This document shows, piece after piece, positions 1 through 8,144 of a DNA stretch of 64,000 nucleotides. Numbering within the stretch: the stretch's first letter is position 1; the number at the start of each line of letters is the position of its first letter. Under the pieces are notes generated by a model that had not been told where the DNA came from, searched no databases, and worked only from the letters and a program-made list of their open reading frames with translations. The stretch comes from Paraburkholderia caffeinilytica (GTDB lineage: Bacteria > Pseudomonadota > Gammaproteobacteria > Burkholderiales > Burkholderiaceae): positions 4,467,001 to 4,531,000 of the forward strand of contig NZ_CP031467.1 in assembly GCF_003368325.1 (NCBI RefSeq), in the 5' to 3' direction. Made by a program: the position numbers and the translations under genes.

Positions 1-1341
1 CTGCATTTCCTGAATTTGCACGGTCTCCGCCGGAATAGTGACTGTCAGCACGAAACCTTCACCGTGCCCGCTACGAATCTCGACCGTGCCGCCGAGCATG
101 TGCGCGCGTTCGCGAACGCCAAGCAGGCCGAACGACTTGCCCGCCGGCTCGGCTGCCTGATGCGCGCCTTGGCCATTGTCGGCAATGCGCAGGACGAAGG
201 ATCGATTGGCAGCGCGCAGGCTGAGCATGACCAGCGTTGCATCGGCGTGGCGCGCCACATTGGTCAGCGCCTCCTGCACGATCCGGAACAGCGCGGTGGC
301 GCCTGCCGGGCTGAAGCGCGCGTCGCCGGTTTCGATAGCACGCTCCACGTCGATGCCGTAGCGGTTAGTGAAATCGGTCACGAGCCATTCGATCGCGGGA
401 ATCAGTCCGAGGTCGTCGAGCATGACCGGCCGCAGATCGGCCGCGATGCGGCGGACCGAGGCCACGGTTGCGTCAATCAGTCTGCGCATGCCTTGCAACT
501 GTTCACGCAGCGGCGCGCCGGTCGGCGCGTCCAACGCCTGTTCGACCGACGAGATGTCCATTTTCAGCGCGGTGAGTTGCTGGCCCAGGTCGTCGTGCAG
601 CTCGCGTGCAATGCGCGTTTTTTCGTCTTCACGAATCTTCTGCAGATTGGCCGACAGTTCGCGCAATTCCTCACGCGCCTGCTGCTGCGCTTGCTCTGCT
701 TTGACGCGTTCTGTAATGTCGCGCAGCATCACCGTGTACAGGCGGGTGTCGCCGTCGCGGATCTGTGAGATCGAGGCTTCGAGCGGGAATTCCTCGCCAT
801 TGGCGCGCAGGCCCGAAAGCACGCGCTGCTTGCCCATCCGGCGGTCCGACACGCCGGTTACGCCGAATTGCTCGACATGCCGCGCGTGCGCCGAGCGGAA
901 CCGCTCCGGGATGAAGCGGGCGAGCGGCGTGCCAATCGCGTCCATGGCAGAGCAGCCGAAGACCTGTTCCGCCATCGGATTGAAGATGACAATCCGATGC
1001 TGTTCGTCGATGGTGATAATCGCTTCCATCGAGGAGCGGATGATCGCCATCATGCGGGTTTCATCCACGCCGGACTGGCTGATCCCGGCGTTTGCCTCGC
1101 CACCTGCGCAAGCGCCGGCGCGAACTCCGCGCATGAACACGAACGTGCCTGCCGCCAGAAGAAAGGCGGCGCCGACGCACATGAACGAAGCTGGGTCGAA
1201 CCAGCGCCGCGCTGCCAGCATGACGGCAAGCGTCGCAACGAACGCTGCCGCAGCCGCGTAGGCGGGCCGTGCCGGCAACGAGCCCAGGCGCTTGCGTAAC
1301 GCGGTGCGGTGCGGCGTGGACGTCTTACCGCTGACGGGCAT
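1..1341 (-). CDS. PAS-domain sensor histidine kinase (3' end cut by window edge)
   Basis: The reading frame runs leftward from ATG at 1341, with GGAAGAGG just upstream, to base 1 without a stop, giving 447 residues. Two hydrophobic segments near residues 28-45 and 52-70 anchor it in the membrane. A PAS domain follows at about 95-212. The dimerisation box ARELHDDLGQQL (His249) is of the HisKA_3 type used by NarL/FixJ-partner kinases. The HATPase N box (EALTNVARHA) and G box (GHGEGFVLTV) lie near the end, so the catalytic domain is nearly complete. In the PAS domain, His152 and Arg173 align with the haem-ligand His and regulatory Arg of FixL as I remember that family, so oxygen sensing is possible but unproven. 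Its partner regulator is probably outside the window. Confidence 0.85.
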   Translation of the reverse strand, partial: MPVSGKTSTPHRTALRKRLGSLPARPAYAAAAAFVATLAVMLAARRWFDPASFMCVGAAFLLAAGTFVFMRGVRAGACAGGEANAGISQSGVDETRMMAIIRSSMEAIITIDEQHRIVIFNPMAEQVFGCSAMDAIGTPLARFIPERFRSAHARHVEQFGVTGVSDRRMGKQRVLSGLRANGEEFPLEASISQIRDGDTRLYTVMLRDITERVKAEQAQQQAREELRELSANLQKIREDEKTRIARELHDDLGQQLTALKMDISSVEQALDAPTGAPLREQLQGMRRLIDATVASVRRIAADLRPVMLDDLGLIPAIEWLVTDFTNRYGIDVERAIETGDARFSPAGATALFRIVQEALTNVARHADATLVMLSLRAANRSFVLRIADNGQGAHQAAEPAGKSFGLLGVRERAHMLGGTVEIRSGHGEGFVLTVTIPAETVQIQEMQ

Positions 1342-1612
1342 GTGCGCCTCTTCCGGGGTAGCTGGCAATGAGGATCGGCGCCGCCTGACAACGTCGGGGC
1401 GGCGCCGCGCATGGCGAACACGTCTGCTCCTGGGGGATTCATCGGGGCGGCGTAGCCGCAGGCCGGGGAAACACCGCGCGGACGGCGTGTATTTGCGCTA
1501 ATTGTCCGTGAAACGACGCAGTCGTGCCAGTGCCGAGGCGCCGCGCGGGCGAACGGCTTGCTCATCCCGTTGGGACGGGTGCCGACGTGCTGGCCCGGTA
1601 TCGACGCGCCAC

Positions 1613-2425
1613 TCAATGCGACATCAGCACCGGCACGGTCATCGACTTGAGAATCGTGCGCGTGGCGCCTCCCATCACCAGTTCGCGCCAGCGGGCATGG
1701 CCATAGCCGCCCATCACCAGCAGATCGGCGCCGCGGTCGGCCACCTGCGAGAGCAGCACCTCGCCGACCGAGCCGCCCGGTCCCGTTTCGATATCGGCGA
1801 CCTCGACACGCACGCCATGCCGCGCAAGCACGGTAGCGATGTCCGCGCCGGGAATGCGGGCGTGCTCGTCCAGGCCGTTGACGGTGAGGATCGTGGTGCT
1901 TTGCGCCGCGCGCATGAACGGCAAGGCGTCGTGCACGGCGCGCGTGGCTTCGCGGCTGCCGTCCCACGCGACCAGAATGCGGCCGCCTGTCGACCTTTCG
2001 TTGCTCGCAAAGGGCACCAGCAATACCGGGCGGCCGCTGGTCAGAATCAGGTTTTCCGGGAAAAAATCGCCGACATACGACTCCGGATCTCCCGGGTTGT
2101 CCTGGCCGGCTACGATCAGGTCGGCGCAGCGTCCCAAGCGCGGAACGGCGAGACTGGCGGGTTCGTCGATGGCGATCCATTCGCCTTGCACGTCGGCGCG
2201 CCGGAGTTCGGCGTGAAACAGCCGTTCGAGCGCCGCACGCCGCTCCGCGCGCCTCGCTTGATGCTCCTGGTAGTACGCCGCGGTCCCGGCCATCACGTAG
2301 AGCGAGCGCGGATCCGGGCTGAACACGGCGAACGCGCCGGTCAGATGGGCGCCGAACTGTTTGGCCAGCCGCAGCGCGATTTCGAGCCGCGGATGGGCGT
2401 TCGGGCTGGTGTCGAGATGGATCAT
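1613..2425 (-). CDS. Universal stress protein, UspA family, two Usp domains
   Basis: This 270-residue protein has two tandem Usp folds, residues about 1-140 and 145-270. The second carries the ATP-binding signature G-2x-G-9x-G-(S/T) (GGYGHARWRELVMGGAT), and a new domain opens at RILVAWDGS. Usp proteins bind ATP and support survival under starvation or low oxygen; tandem forms are common in Burkholderia. The ATG is chosen because AGGAG sits about eight bases upstream. A perfect FNR-type palindrome lies about 75 bases upstream of the start, so induction at low oxygen is likely. It is divergent from the flavodoxin-like gene. Confidence 0.88.
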   Translation of the reverse strand: MIHLDTSPNAHPRLEIALRLAKQFGAHLTGAFAVFSPDPRSLYVMAGTAAYYQEHQARRAERRAALERLFHAELRRADVQGEWIAIDEPASLAVPRLGRCADLIVAGQDNPGDPESYVGDFFPENLILTSGRPVLLVPFASNERSTGGRILVAWDGSREATRAVHDALPFMRAAQSTTILTVNGLDEHARIPGADIATVLARHGVRVEVADIETGPGGSVGEVLLSQVADRGADLLVMGGYGHARWRELVMGGATRTILKSMTVPVLMSH

Positions 2426-2499
2426 GACAGTCGCTCCTGGAAGGGACGGTGACGCTCGGATAAGTGAGCTTGAGTCTAGGAACGATGGCGGCGGCCTCG

Positions 2500-2513
2500 T
2501 TGATGTAGATCAA
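2500..2513. promoter_or_regulatory. FNR/ANR-type operator (perfect TTGAT-N4-ATCAA)
   Basis: TTGATGTAGATCAA is an exact match to the FNR/ANR consensus. It lies in the divergent region between the universal stress gene (start 2425) and the flavodoxin-like gene (start 2646). Its centre is about 80 bases from the usp start codon, a plausible activator distance. Confidence 0.7.
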
Positions 2514-2546
2514 CGTCGGCTGTGGCGCCGCACGTGAACGCGGTGT

Positions 2547-2560
2547 TTGACCTGGGTCAT
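2547..2560. promoter_or_regulatory. FNR/ANR-like site (TTGAC-N4-GTCAT)
   Basis: TTGACCTGGGTCAT fits the relaxed FNR/ANR pattern TTGAY-N4-RTCAW. Its centre is about 92 bases upstream of the flavodoxin-like start, and it pairs with the perfect site at 2500 in the same divergent region. Confidence 0.5.
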
Positions 2561-2645
2561 GCCCTAAGGCTCCTTGCCGCCTATGCTCCCTGACATGCGC
2601 TGCGGCAGTGCTTGCGCCGATGCGTTTCCTCCGGAGGAGCGAGTC

Positions 2646-3161
2646 ATGTCCGAACCCCGCGTTCTAGTCGTTTTCTTTTCCCGCACCGGCACCACGCACA
2701 TGCTTGCATCCACGCTTGCCGGGATGCTGTCCGCCGATCTCGAAGAAATCTGCGATTTCACCGAGCGGCGCGGAGCCTCGGGGTATATACGCTGTCTGAT
2801 CGACTCGTGGCGCAAGCGGCCGGCTGAGATTGTCCCGGCAGGGCGGGATACCGCGCAGTACGACCTTGTCGTGGTGGGCACCCCCGTATGGGCGGGTTCG
2901 GTGTCGGCGCCAATCCGCGCGTATCTGCTCGAGAACCAGATGAAGTTCAGGCATGTCGCGTTCTTTTGCACTTGCGGCGGCCTCGGCAGTCAATCCGCCT
3001 TTGAGGAAATGCGCATGCTGGCCGGAAGAGCGCCGGTTGCACAATGCAAGGTGAGCGCCGCCGAAGTGCAGCGCGGTGTGGCGGCCGTGTCGCTGGCGCT
3101 TTTCGTGAGTACGCTGAAACGTCATCTCGCTCACTATAAGGCGCTGGAATGGGCCTGCTGA
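2646..3161 (+). CDS. Flavodoxin-like (FMN-binding) protein
   Basis: This 171-residue protein opens with the flavodoxin FMN-phosphate loop pattern (VVFFSRTGTTHMLA, residues about 7-20). It has the later core strand YDLVVVGTPVWAGSVSAP typical of flavodoxins and WrbA/MioC-like proteins. It probably carries electrons or reduces small substrates in the cytoplasm. The ATG at 2646 is chosen over an in-frame ATG at 2574 because GGAGGAG lies just before it and the flavodoxin fold starts right there. Two FNR-like sites lie upstream, in keeping with a redox role under low oxygen. The exact partner is unknown. Confidence 0.78.
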   Translation: MSEPRVLVVFFSRTGTTHMLASTLAGMLSADLEEICDFTERRGASGYIRCLIDSWRKRPAEIVPAGRDTAQYDLVVVGTPVWAGSVSAPIRAYLLENQMKFRHVAFFCTCGGLGSQSAFEEMRMLAGRAPVAQCKVSAAEVQRGVAAVSLALFVSTLKRHLAHYKALEWAC

Positions 3162-3173
3162 TCTGCACCGCGT

Positions 3174-3323
3174 TCAGACCGGCAGCAGCATCATGGCCGC
3201 TGCCACGCCCATCACCGCAGCCGCGATTGAACCGAGCGCGAGGAGCGGCCGGCTTGCGGAGCGATGGTAGGGCACGAGGATCTGCAGCAGCAGCGTGGCG
3301 AACACGAAGCACACTGTCATCAT
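3174..3323 (-). CDS. Small predicted membrane protein, unknown function
   Basis: This open frame encodes about 49 residues from the internal Met pair (MMTVCFVFATLLLQ). It has two hydrophobic stretches, near residues 3-17 and 25-48, separated by a short basic loop. A longer start at 3374 would add 17 residues that do not look membranous. It lies between the converging flavodoxin and oleate hydratase genes. I do not recognise a family, and coding status rests only on hydropathy and frame. Confidence 0.3.
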   Translation of the reverse strand: MMTVCFVFATLLLQILVPYHRSASRPLLALGSIAAAVMGVAAAMMLLPV

Positions 3324-3408
3324 GTGACGGTCGATGCCGCACGCGTGCCGAACGGCGCGTAAGGCCGCTGGCACACGGCGCGAAATGTGAATTGCCCGTA
3401 TTTGTCTG

Positions 3409-5040
3409 TTAGTGGCTGCGCAACGCAGAAGCCGCGCCGTACACCACGCGCGGATCGTGCTGACCTTTGTACACCGCCGGCGCGGAGCGGTTCAGACCGA
3501 GCAGCGTGTACACAGCGGTCTGCGCGGAGCGAACCGAATATTCGACGGTGAACACCACGTCGTTCGGCAACTCGCAAAACTGTCCGACGAACGCGAGGTT
3601 TGCCCAGCCTTCCGGTATGACGTGCGGCCGGTCGCCGTGCCTGCGCCGCAGGAACTGGCTGGTGATGAAGGGCATCAGGCACGGAATGCAAATCGCGTCG
3701 TCGAGAATACGCGATGCTTCAGCCTGAACGTGCAGATGACCGAGAAGCTCCGTCATGATTTCGCGGCCCGTACATTCCGCCATCGGCTTGCCGACGAAAT
3801 TGCCCGGCCGGTCGACGAAGAGGCCATAGCCCCAGAACACCTCGACGTCCTTCGGCTGGCCGATGAAATGCGGCTGGTGCGGCAACACGATCGAGGCAAG
3901 CCAGTTCGATTGCGGGAAGGTGATCAGGCCGCCTTCGCCGGGCACGTTGCCGGTCAGATCGCGGATCTGGCTGAACAGCGTCGGATCATGCAGCGTCGCG
4001 GTAAAAGAGAGCCATGTGGATTCGTCGACATGATCGGCAAAAACGGAGGGATGTCCGAATTCGGTTCGGCCTGCCGCGATGGTTTTCCAGAGTGCCCACG
4101 CGCCGCTGCTGTCGTCGTGATTGAGCACGGCAGGGCGATTCGTGCCGCCGAGGCTCGAGCCTGCCGTCATCGAGCCGAGCGTGACGATAACCTTGTCCGG
4201 TTCACTGACGGTAATCTCGATGCGACGGTTTTCGTGTTCGCAGACAATGCCCGCAACCCGGTTCAATGCGCCGCTTTCGTCAAAGCGCAGATCGACGACC
4301 CGCGTGCCGGTGCGAAATCTCACACCGTGTTCGTCGAGCCATTTGCGCAGCGGCCGCACCATCGAATCGTACTGGTTGTAGACCGTGCGCATGATGCCAT
4401 GCAACTGGTTGAAACCCGGCGTCATATGCGCGAAACGCAGCAGATAGCGCCTGAATTCGGCCGCGCAATGCCAGGGCTGGAAAGCGAACGTCGTGCACCA
4501 CATGATCCAGAAGTTGGTCTCGAAGAAGTCCGGCTCGAAATGGTCGGAAATCCGGCTGTCGCCGAGCAGCGCTTCCGGTTCCAGAGAAAGACGGCCGAGC
4601 GTGAGCAGGTGCGTGTCGGCGAGCCCGTAAGGCGGCGTGTCTTCACGGCGGCCATTGCGCACGAGCCGCGCTTTGGACGAGGTGCGGATCGTCTCGTTCC
4701 ACTCGAAAATCTCTTTTGTGACGCTGCTGCGGCCGTCGAGCGCAGGAATCGAGTCGAACAGATCGTAAGTGCACAGATACTTGCTCTCTAGCATGCGGCC
4801 GCCGCGCACGACATAGCCTTCCTGCGGCGTACCGGCGCCGTCGAGGCTGCCGCCCGGTTTGTCGAGTGCTTCGAGAATCGTGATGCGGCAGCCGGGCATA
4901 TTGGCGTCGCGAATCAGAAACGCGGCGGCCGCCAGCGACGCTATGCCGCCGCCGACGAGATAGAAATGGCCGGATGCGAGCGCCTCGCCACGCGCCTGAT
5001 CCGTGACCGGAGGCACGCCAGGGTATGCGGAATTGTTCAT
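3409..5040 (-). CDS. Oleate hydratase (MCRA family, FAD-binding)
   Basis: This 543-residue protein belongs to the family that hydrates the cis-9 double bond of unsaturated fatty acids such as oleate to 10-hydroxy fatty acids, using FAD structurally. The N-terminal Rossmann motif FYLVGGGIASLAAAAFL is followed by an ILEA-DKPGGSLDG segment. The family block NFWIMWCTTFAFQPWHCAAE with an RRYLLRF tail is clear in the middle. The ATG at 5040 (MNNSAYPG) is preferred over an upstream in-frame Met because the upstream residues do not resemble the family. An FNR-like site sits about 72 bases upstream. Fatty-acid hydration is often linked to membrane stress protection. Confidence 0.9.
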   Translation of the reverse strand: MNNSAYPGVPPVTDQARGEALASGHFYLVGGGIASLAAAAFLIRDANMPGCRITILEALDKPGGSLDGAGTPQEGYVVRGGRMLESKYLCTYDLFDSIPALDGRSSVTKEIFEWNETIRTSSKARLVRNGRREDTPPYGLADTHLLTLGRLSLEPEALLGDSRISDHFEPDFFETNFWIMWCTTFAFQPWHCAAEFRRYLLRFAHMTPGFNQLHGIMRTVYNQYDSMVRPLRKWLDEHGVRFRTGTRVVDLRFDESGALNRVAGIVCEHENRRIEITVSEPDKVIVTLGSMTAGSSLGGTNRPAVLNHDDSSGAWALWKTIAAGRTEFGHPSVFADHVDESTWLSFTATLHDPTLFSQIRDLTGNVPGEGGLITFPQSNWLASIVLPHQPHFIGQPKDVEVFWGYGLFVDRPGNFVGKPMAECTGREIMTELLGHLHVQAEASRILDDAICIPCLMPFITSQFLRRRHGDRPHVIPEGWANLAFVGQFCELPNDVVFTVEYSVRSAQTAVYTLLGLNRSAPAVYKGQHDPRVVYGAASALRSH

Positions 5041-5105
5041 GTGATGGTTTCCGTAAGGTGATGGCCGTGGACGTATCGACCATACCCGCACAGAGGGGCG
5101 GCTCG

Positions 5106-5119
5106 TTGAGTTGGATCAA
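5106..5119. promoter_or_regulatory. FNR/ANR-like operator upstream of oleate hydratase
   Basis: TTGAGTTGGATCAA differs from TTGAT-N4-ATCAA at one base. It is centred about 72 bases upstream of the hydratase start codon. Confidence 0.6.
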
Positions 5120-5281
5120 TGGGGTGCGACTGGGATCGCCTGTGCAGCACGAGTGATTCACACGCAGGTTTGGCAAGAGCGTAGTACTGGATTCACACGC
5201 CCCAGCAGGCGAGCGCGGCCGTTACCGGCACGGTCGCGTTCAAACGGGCGGATGCACAGACTGCGCGCCACTGTCGCGGCG

Positions 5282-5295
5282 TTGACGCAGGTCAA
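5282..5295. promoter_or_regulatory. FNR/ANR-like operator upstream of HPF-like gene
   Basis: TTGACGCAGGTCAA is a perfect inverted repeat of the TTGAC-N4-GTCAA form. It is centred about 124 bases upstream of the HPF-like start codon. Confidence 0.55.
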
Positions 5296-5412
5296 TCGGC
5301 GGGGGCGAATAGCACCGATGATGTCCTCATCAGCTTGCTGTCGTTCGATGCTTGAGTTCGTGACTTCAAGTGCCGCGACGACGGAGGGTATGAAAGTCCG
5401 CGCGGAGGTGGC

Positions 5413-5778
5413 ATGGGAATCGATATGCAGATCGTGTACTTCGGATTTGCAGGGTCCGCGCAAATCGAAGCTGAAGCTGCCGCGCAGTTCGTGCGCCTCG
5501 AACGGTTCGGCAACTCCATTTCTGGTTGCCATCTTGCAGTCGAGGTCATTCACGAGCACCCGTCAAACGTTGTGCGTGGGGAGGTTCCAGTCGCGCCACG
5601 CGGAGTGCTGGCGGCGGCGTCGGGCCACATCATGTTCGACGCGCGACTCGATCTGGTGCTGCGCAATGGCGAACTGGTGCCGCTCGAACATCGGCAGAGC
5701 CCTGATCCCAACGTCGCGGTGCGCACGGCTTTCGACGCGGCCGAACGTCTACTCGAACGCGGCGGAGCGCGCATCTGA
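5413..5778 (+). CDS. HPF/RaiA-like ribosome-associated protein
   Basis: This 121-residue protein shows the pattern of the ribosome hibernation/sigma-54-modulation family: MQIVYFGFAGSAQIE, then FVRLERFGNSISGCHLAVEV, ending in a DPNVAVRTAFDAAERLLE helix. Such proteins bind the 30S subunit and silence or dimerise ribosomes in stationary phase or stress. GGAGG at 5403-5407 supports the ATG at 5413. An FNR-like site lies upstream. The fit is good in layout but the sequence is divergent. Confidence 0.7.
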   Translation: MGIDMQIVYFGFAGSAQIEAEAAAQFVRLERFGNSISGCHLAVEVIHEHPSNVVRGEVPVAPRGVLAAASGHIMFDARLDLVLRNGELVPLEHRQSPDPNVAVRTAFDAAERLLERGGARI

Positions 5779-5832
5779 TACAGGCCGCACTCACCCGGAT
5801 ATCGCGACGGGCGTCGCCTCAACAAGGATCCG

Positions 5833-5892
5833 CCCGAGCGTCATATGAGGGGAGGGAGCGCTCGGGTGCGCGCCGGTCAGACGCTCGCACCC
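5833..5892 (+). terminator. Candidate terminator between converging genes
   Basis: Two GC-rich hairpins overlap here. CCCGAGCG (5833-5840) pairs with CGCTCGGG (5859-5866), and GGGTGCG (5864-5870) pairs with CGCACCC (5886-5892), followed by a short T run. They share three bases, so only one can form fully. They lie between the converging HPF-like and alcohol dehydrogenase genes, where a bidirectional terminator is expected. Confidence 0.4.
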
Positions 5893-5911
5893 GTTTCGTC
5901 GATTCCACGGC

Positions 5912-6937
5912 TCAGTCGAGTTTCAGCACGATGCGGCCATCGACGTTCCCGCTCTTCAGTTCGGCGAAAACATGATTGATGTTGTCGAGCCGATCGAGGT
6001 GGATTCGGGCGCGGACACGGCCTTCTGCGGCGAAGTCGAGTGATTCCTGCAAGTCCTTGCGTGTGCCGACAATGGAACCTCGCACGGTAATGCCGTTGAG
6101 CACCGTGGAGAAGATCGGCAGCGGGAAGTCACCCGGTGGCAATCCGTTCAGCGCGATGGTGCCGCCACGGCGCACCATGCCCAGTGCCTGAGCGAAAGCG
6201 CTGCGTGAGACGGCGGTGACGAGTACGCCGTGCGTTCCGCCGATTTCCTTCTGGATCGCCGCCGCGGCATCGCCTTCCGCGGCGTTGAACGTTAGCGTCG
6301 CGCCGAGCTCGCGAGCGAGAGCGAGCTTGTCGGCGGATATGTCGACCGCTACTACGCGCAGGCCCATCGCGATCGCGTATTGAACCGCGACGTGGCCGAG
6401 GCCGCCGATCCCCGAAATCGTGATCCATTGACCCGGCCGCGTGTCCGTCATGCGAATGCCTTTGTAGACGGTCACGCCCGCGCAGAGGATCGGCGCGATC
6501 TCTTCGAACGCAACAGCCGACGGCAGATGGCCGACATAGTTCGGATCGGCCAGTACGTACTCTGCGTATGCACCGTTGACGGAATAGCCGGTATTGTGCT
6601 GCTCGTGACACAGCGTTTCCCAACCGCCAAGGCAATGCTCACAATGACCACAGGCGGTATAAAGCCACGGCACGCCGACGCGATCGCCTTCCTTGACGTG
6701 TTTGACGTCCTCGCCGACGGCAGCGACGTAGCCGACGCCTTCGTGGCCCGGAATGAAGGGCAGGGTGGGCTTGACCGGCCAGTCGCCGTCAGCTGCGTGC
6801 AGATCCGTGTGACACACGCCGGACGCCTTGACATTGACGAGGATCTGCCCACGCCCGGGCTTCGGGACAGGGATCTCTTCGATACGCAGCGGAGCGCCGA
6901 ATTCGTGGACGACAGCGGCTTTCATCATTTGGGCCAT
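5912..6937 (-). CDS. Zinc-dependent alcohol dehydrogenase (MDR superfamily)
   Basis: This 341-residue enzyme oxidises alcohols or reduces aldehydes with NAD(H). The catalytic zinc region is GVCHTDLHAADGDW with GHEGVGY. The structural zinc ligands are four cysteines in ACGHCEHCLGGWETLCHEQ. The dinucleotide-binding motif GIGGLGHVAVQYA follows. It most resembles the AdhA/AdhP ethanol dehydrogenase group. The ATG at 6937 is chosen because GGAGAAAGG precedes it and the protein begins normally; the frame extends 18 codons further upstream. An FNR-like palindrome is centred about 76 bases upstream, fitting a role in fermentation or low-oxygen redox balance. Confidence 0.92.
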   Translation of the reverse strand: MAQMMKAAVVHEFGAPLRIEEIPVPKPGRGQILVNVKASGVCHTDLHAADGDWPVKPTLPFIPGHEGVGYVAAVGEDVKHVKEGDRVGVPWLYTACGHCEHCLGGWETLCHEQHNTGYSVNGAYAEYVLADPNYVGHLPSAVAFEEIAPILCAGVTVYKGIRMTDTRPGQWITISGIGGLGHVAVQYAIAMGLRVVAVDISADKLALARELGATLTFNAAEGDAAAAIQKEIGGTHGVLVTAVSRSAFAQALGMVRRGGTIALNGLPPGDFPLPIFSTVLNGITVRGSIVGTRKDLQESLDFAAEGRVRARIHLDRLDNINHVFAELKSGNVDGRIVLKLD

Positions 6938-7006
6938 GGCCTTTCTCCATCGGTTGGGAAGACAAACGGTATGGCGACCATTCGACCGCATACGGCCGAT
7001 TCCGGG

Positions 7007-7020
7007 TTGATTTGAGTCAA
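7007..7020. promoter_or_regulatory. FNR/ANR-like operator upstream of alcohol dehydrogenase
   Basis: TTGATTTGAGTCAA fits TTGAT-N4-RTCAA with one base off the palindrome. It is centred about 76 bases from the dehydrogenase start codon. Confidence 0.6.
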
Positions 7021-7075
7021 GCAGCGGGTGCTGTCACCGCGAACGGATCTGTAGTTGCCCGGAACAGCCTTCGGG

Positions 7076-7089
7076 ATGATCCATGTCAA
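7076..7089. promoter_or_regulatory. FNR/ANR-like operator upstream of CBS-BON gene
   Basis: ATGATCCATGTCAA reads TTGACATGGATCAT on the other strand, fitting TTGAY-N4-RTCAW. It is centred about 130 bases upstream of the CBS-BON start, in the divergent region shared with the alcohol dehydrogenase. Confidence 0.45.
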
Positions 7090-7212
7090 TCGATAGGATG
7101 CCCTGCGAGCCTAAGCTCAAACCATACGAGCGTTTGCCGGGTTCCGGATACTGACGGCTGAGCCGGGCCGGGCCCGTGAATTCAATGATCCTAACTGTTC
7201 AGGAGTCGTACC

Positions 7213-7902
7213 ATGCGCGCATCTGATGTCATGACCGGCAACGTCATCTCGGTCACACCCGACATGACTGTTCGAGAGGTTGCCCGAATTCTCGTCGACA
7301 ACGGCATCAGCGGCGCGCCGGTGCTGGAGTCAGACGGTCATGTCGCCGGCATGATCAGCGAAGGCGATCTGCTTCGCCGCGCCGAGATCGGCACCGACGA
7401 GCGCACGCGAACCTCGTGGCTCGATCTCTGGTCCGCGAGCCATGAAGCGCGGGACTACATCAAGACCCACGCGGTGAAAGTGCGCGACGTAATGACCACC
7501 GATGTCGTGACCGTTCAGCCCGACACGCCGCTCGGCGAAGTGGCCGGCATTCTCGAGACGCGGCGCATCAAACGTGTTCCCGTGACGAAAGCGGGGCAAC
7601 TCGTAGGCATTGTGAGCCGCGCCAATCTCGTCCAGGCGCTGGCAAGCGTGCCGGATGAGCCGGCATCGGATGCGACGCTCTCGGACGCCGAGATCCGCGC
7701 GATGTTGATGGGCGAACTGGCTGGCCGTAAGTGGAGCTTCGCCGGCCGCAATATCGTTGTCACGGACGGCGTCGTGCATCTGTGGGGCATTTTCCATTCG
7801 CTGGAAGCCGTTGACGCGGTTCGTGTGGCCGCGCAAGGCATACCCGGCGTGAAGCGCGTGGAGGATCACACCGAGCCTTATCCAGTGATGCCCGGCATCT
7901 AG
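7213..7902 (+). CDS. CBS-pair and BON domain protein
   Basis: This 229-residue protein starts with two CBS motifs (MRASDVMTGNVISVTPDMTV; VKVRDVMTTDVVTVQPDTPL), residues about 1-140. Such pairs usually bind adenine nucleotides. A BON domain follows at about 155-222 (VVTDGVVHLWGIFHSLEAVD) and may contact membranes or phospholipid. CBS-BON proteins are common in stress and anaerobic clusters of Burkholderia. AGGAG precedes the ATG. The neighbouring FNR-like site suggests it belongs to the low-oxygen set. Confidence 0.88.
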   Translation: MRASDVMTGNVISVTPDMTVREVARILVDNGISGAPVLESDGHVAGMISEGDLLRRAEIGTDERTRTSWLDLWSASHEARDYIKTHAVKVRDVMTTDVVTVQPDTPLGEVAGILETRRIKRVPVTKAGQLVGIVSRANLVQALASVPDEPASDATLSDAEIRAMLMGELAGRKWSFAGRNIVVTDGVVHLWGIFHSLEAVDAVRVAAQGIPGVKRVEDHTEPYPVMPGI

Positions 7903-7946
7903 CAGACGGTGGCCAGAACGGTTCAGCAGTCGGGATTGCAGGCGCC

Positions 7947-8099
7947 ATGACTCAGTTCATTCCTGGGCAATGGCTCCGTGCGGAAAACGTGGGCTTCGAC
8001 ACACTGTTCGGCATCACTTCAGCCGGGGTACCGGCCGTTGGTCGGCATACGCACCGCGAAAGCGGACATTTGAACGTGGCTAGAAGCGGACATTTCTAA
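7947..8099 (+). pseudogene. Truncated open frame running into repeat/IS sequence
   Basis: This frame begins MTQFIPGQWLRAENVGFDTL, runs about 39 codons of ordinary-looking sequence, then enters the 24-base repeat array at 8062 and stops in it. It looks like the 5' remnant of a gene cut by a mobile element. I do not recognise the family. Confidence 0.3.
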
Positions 8100-8133
8100 A
8101 TGGCTAGAACACGACATTTCTATAAAGCTACTA
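8062..8133. repeat. Three tandem 24-base repeats beside the IS
   Basis: Units at 8062-8085, 8086-8109 and 8110-8133 share the pattern gcggacatttctaaatggct followed by agaa, with increasing decay in the third. The core GACATTT also occurs in the ends of the neighbouring IS. These may be transposase-binding repeats from the end of another, lost element. Confidence 0.55.
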
Positions 8134-8144
8134 CTACACTACAC

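Larger units (their letters stand above)
5041..5412. other. Intergenic region with two FNR-like sites
   Basis: These 372 bases separate the oleate hydratase (leftward) from the HPF-like gene (rightward). Reading frames here show no family signal. The visible content is two palindromes of the FNR/ANR type, at 5106-5119 and 5282-5295, so the region is best read as a divergent promoter. Confidence 0.6.

Noticed and set aside
1050-2513. 487-codon leftward frame across the kinase and usp genes
   Set aside because: It overlaps two better-supported genes in another frame and has shadow composition.
3412-4791. 459-codon rightward frame opposite oleate hydratase
   Set aside because: Antisense shadow of a confidently identified enzyme; no motif.
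8062-8133. Possible CRISPR array
   Set aside because: The 24-base units are directly adjacent with no spacers and resemble transposon end repeats.
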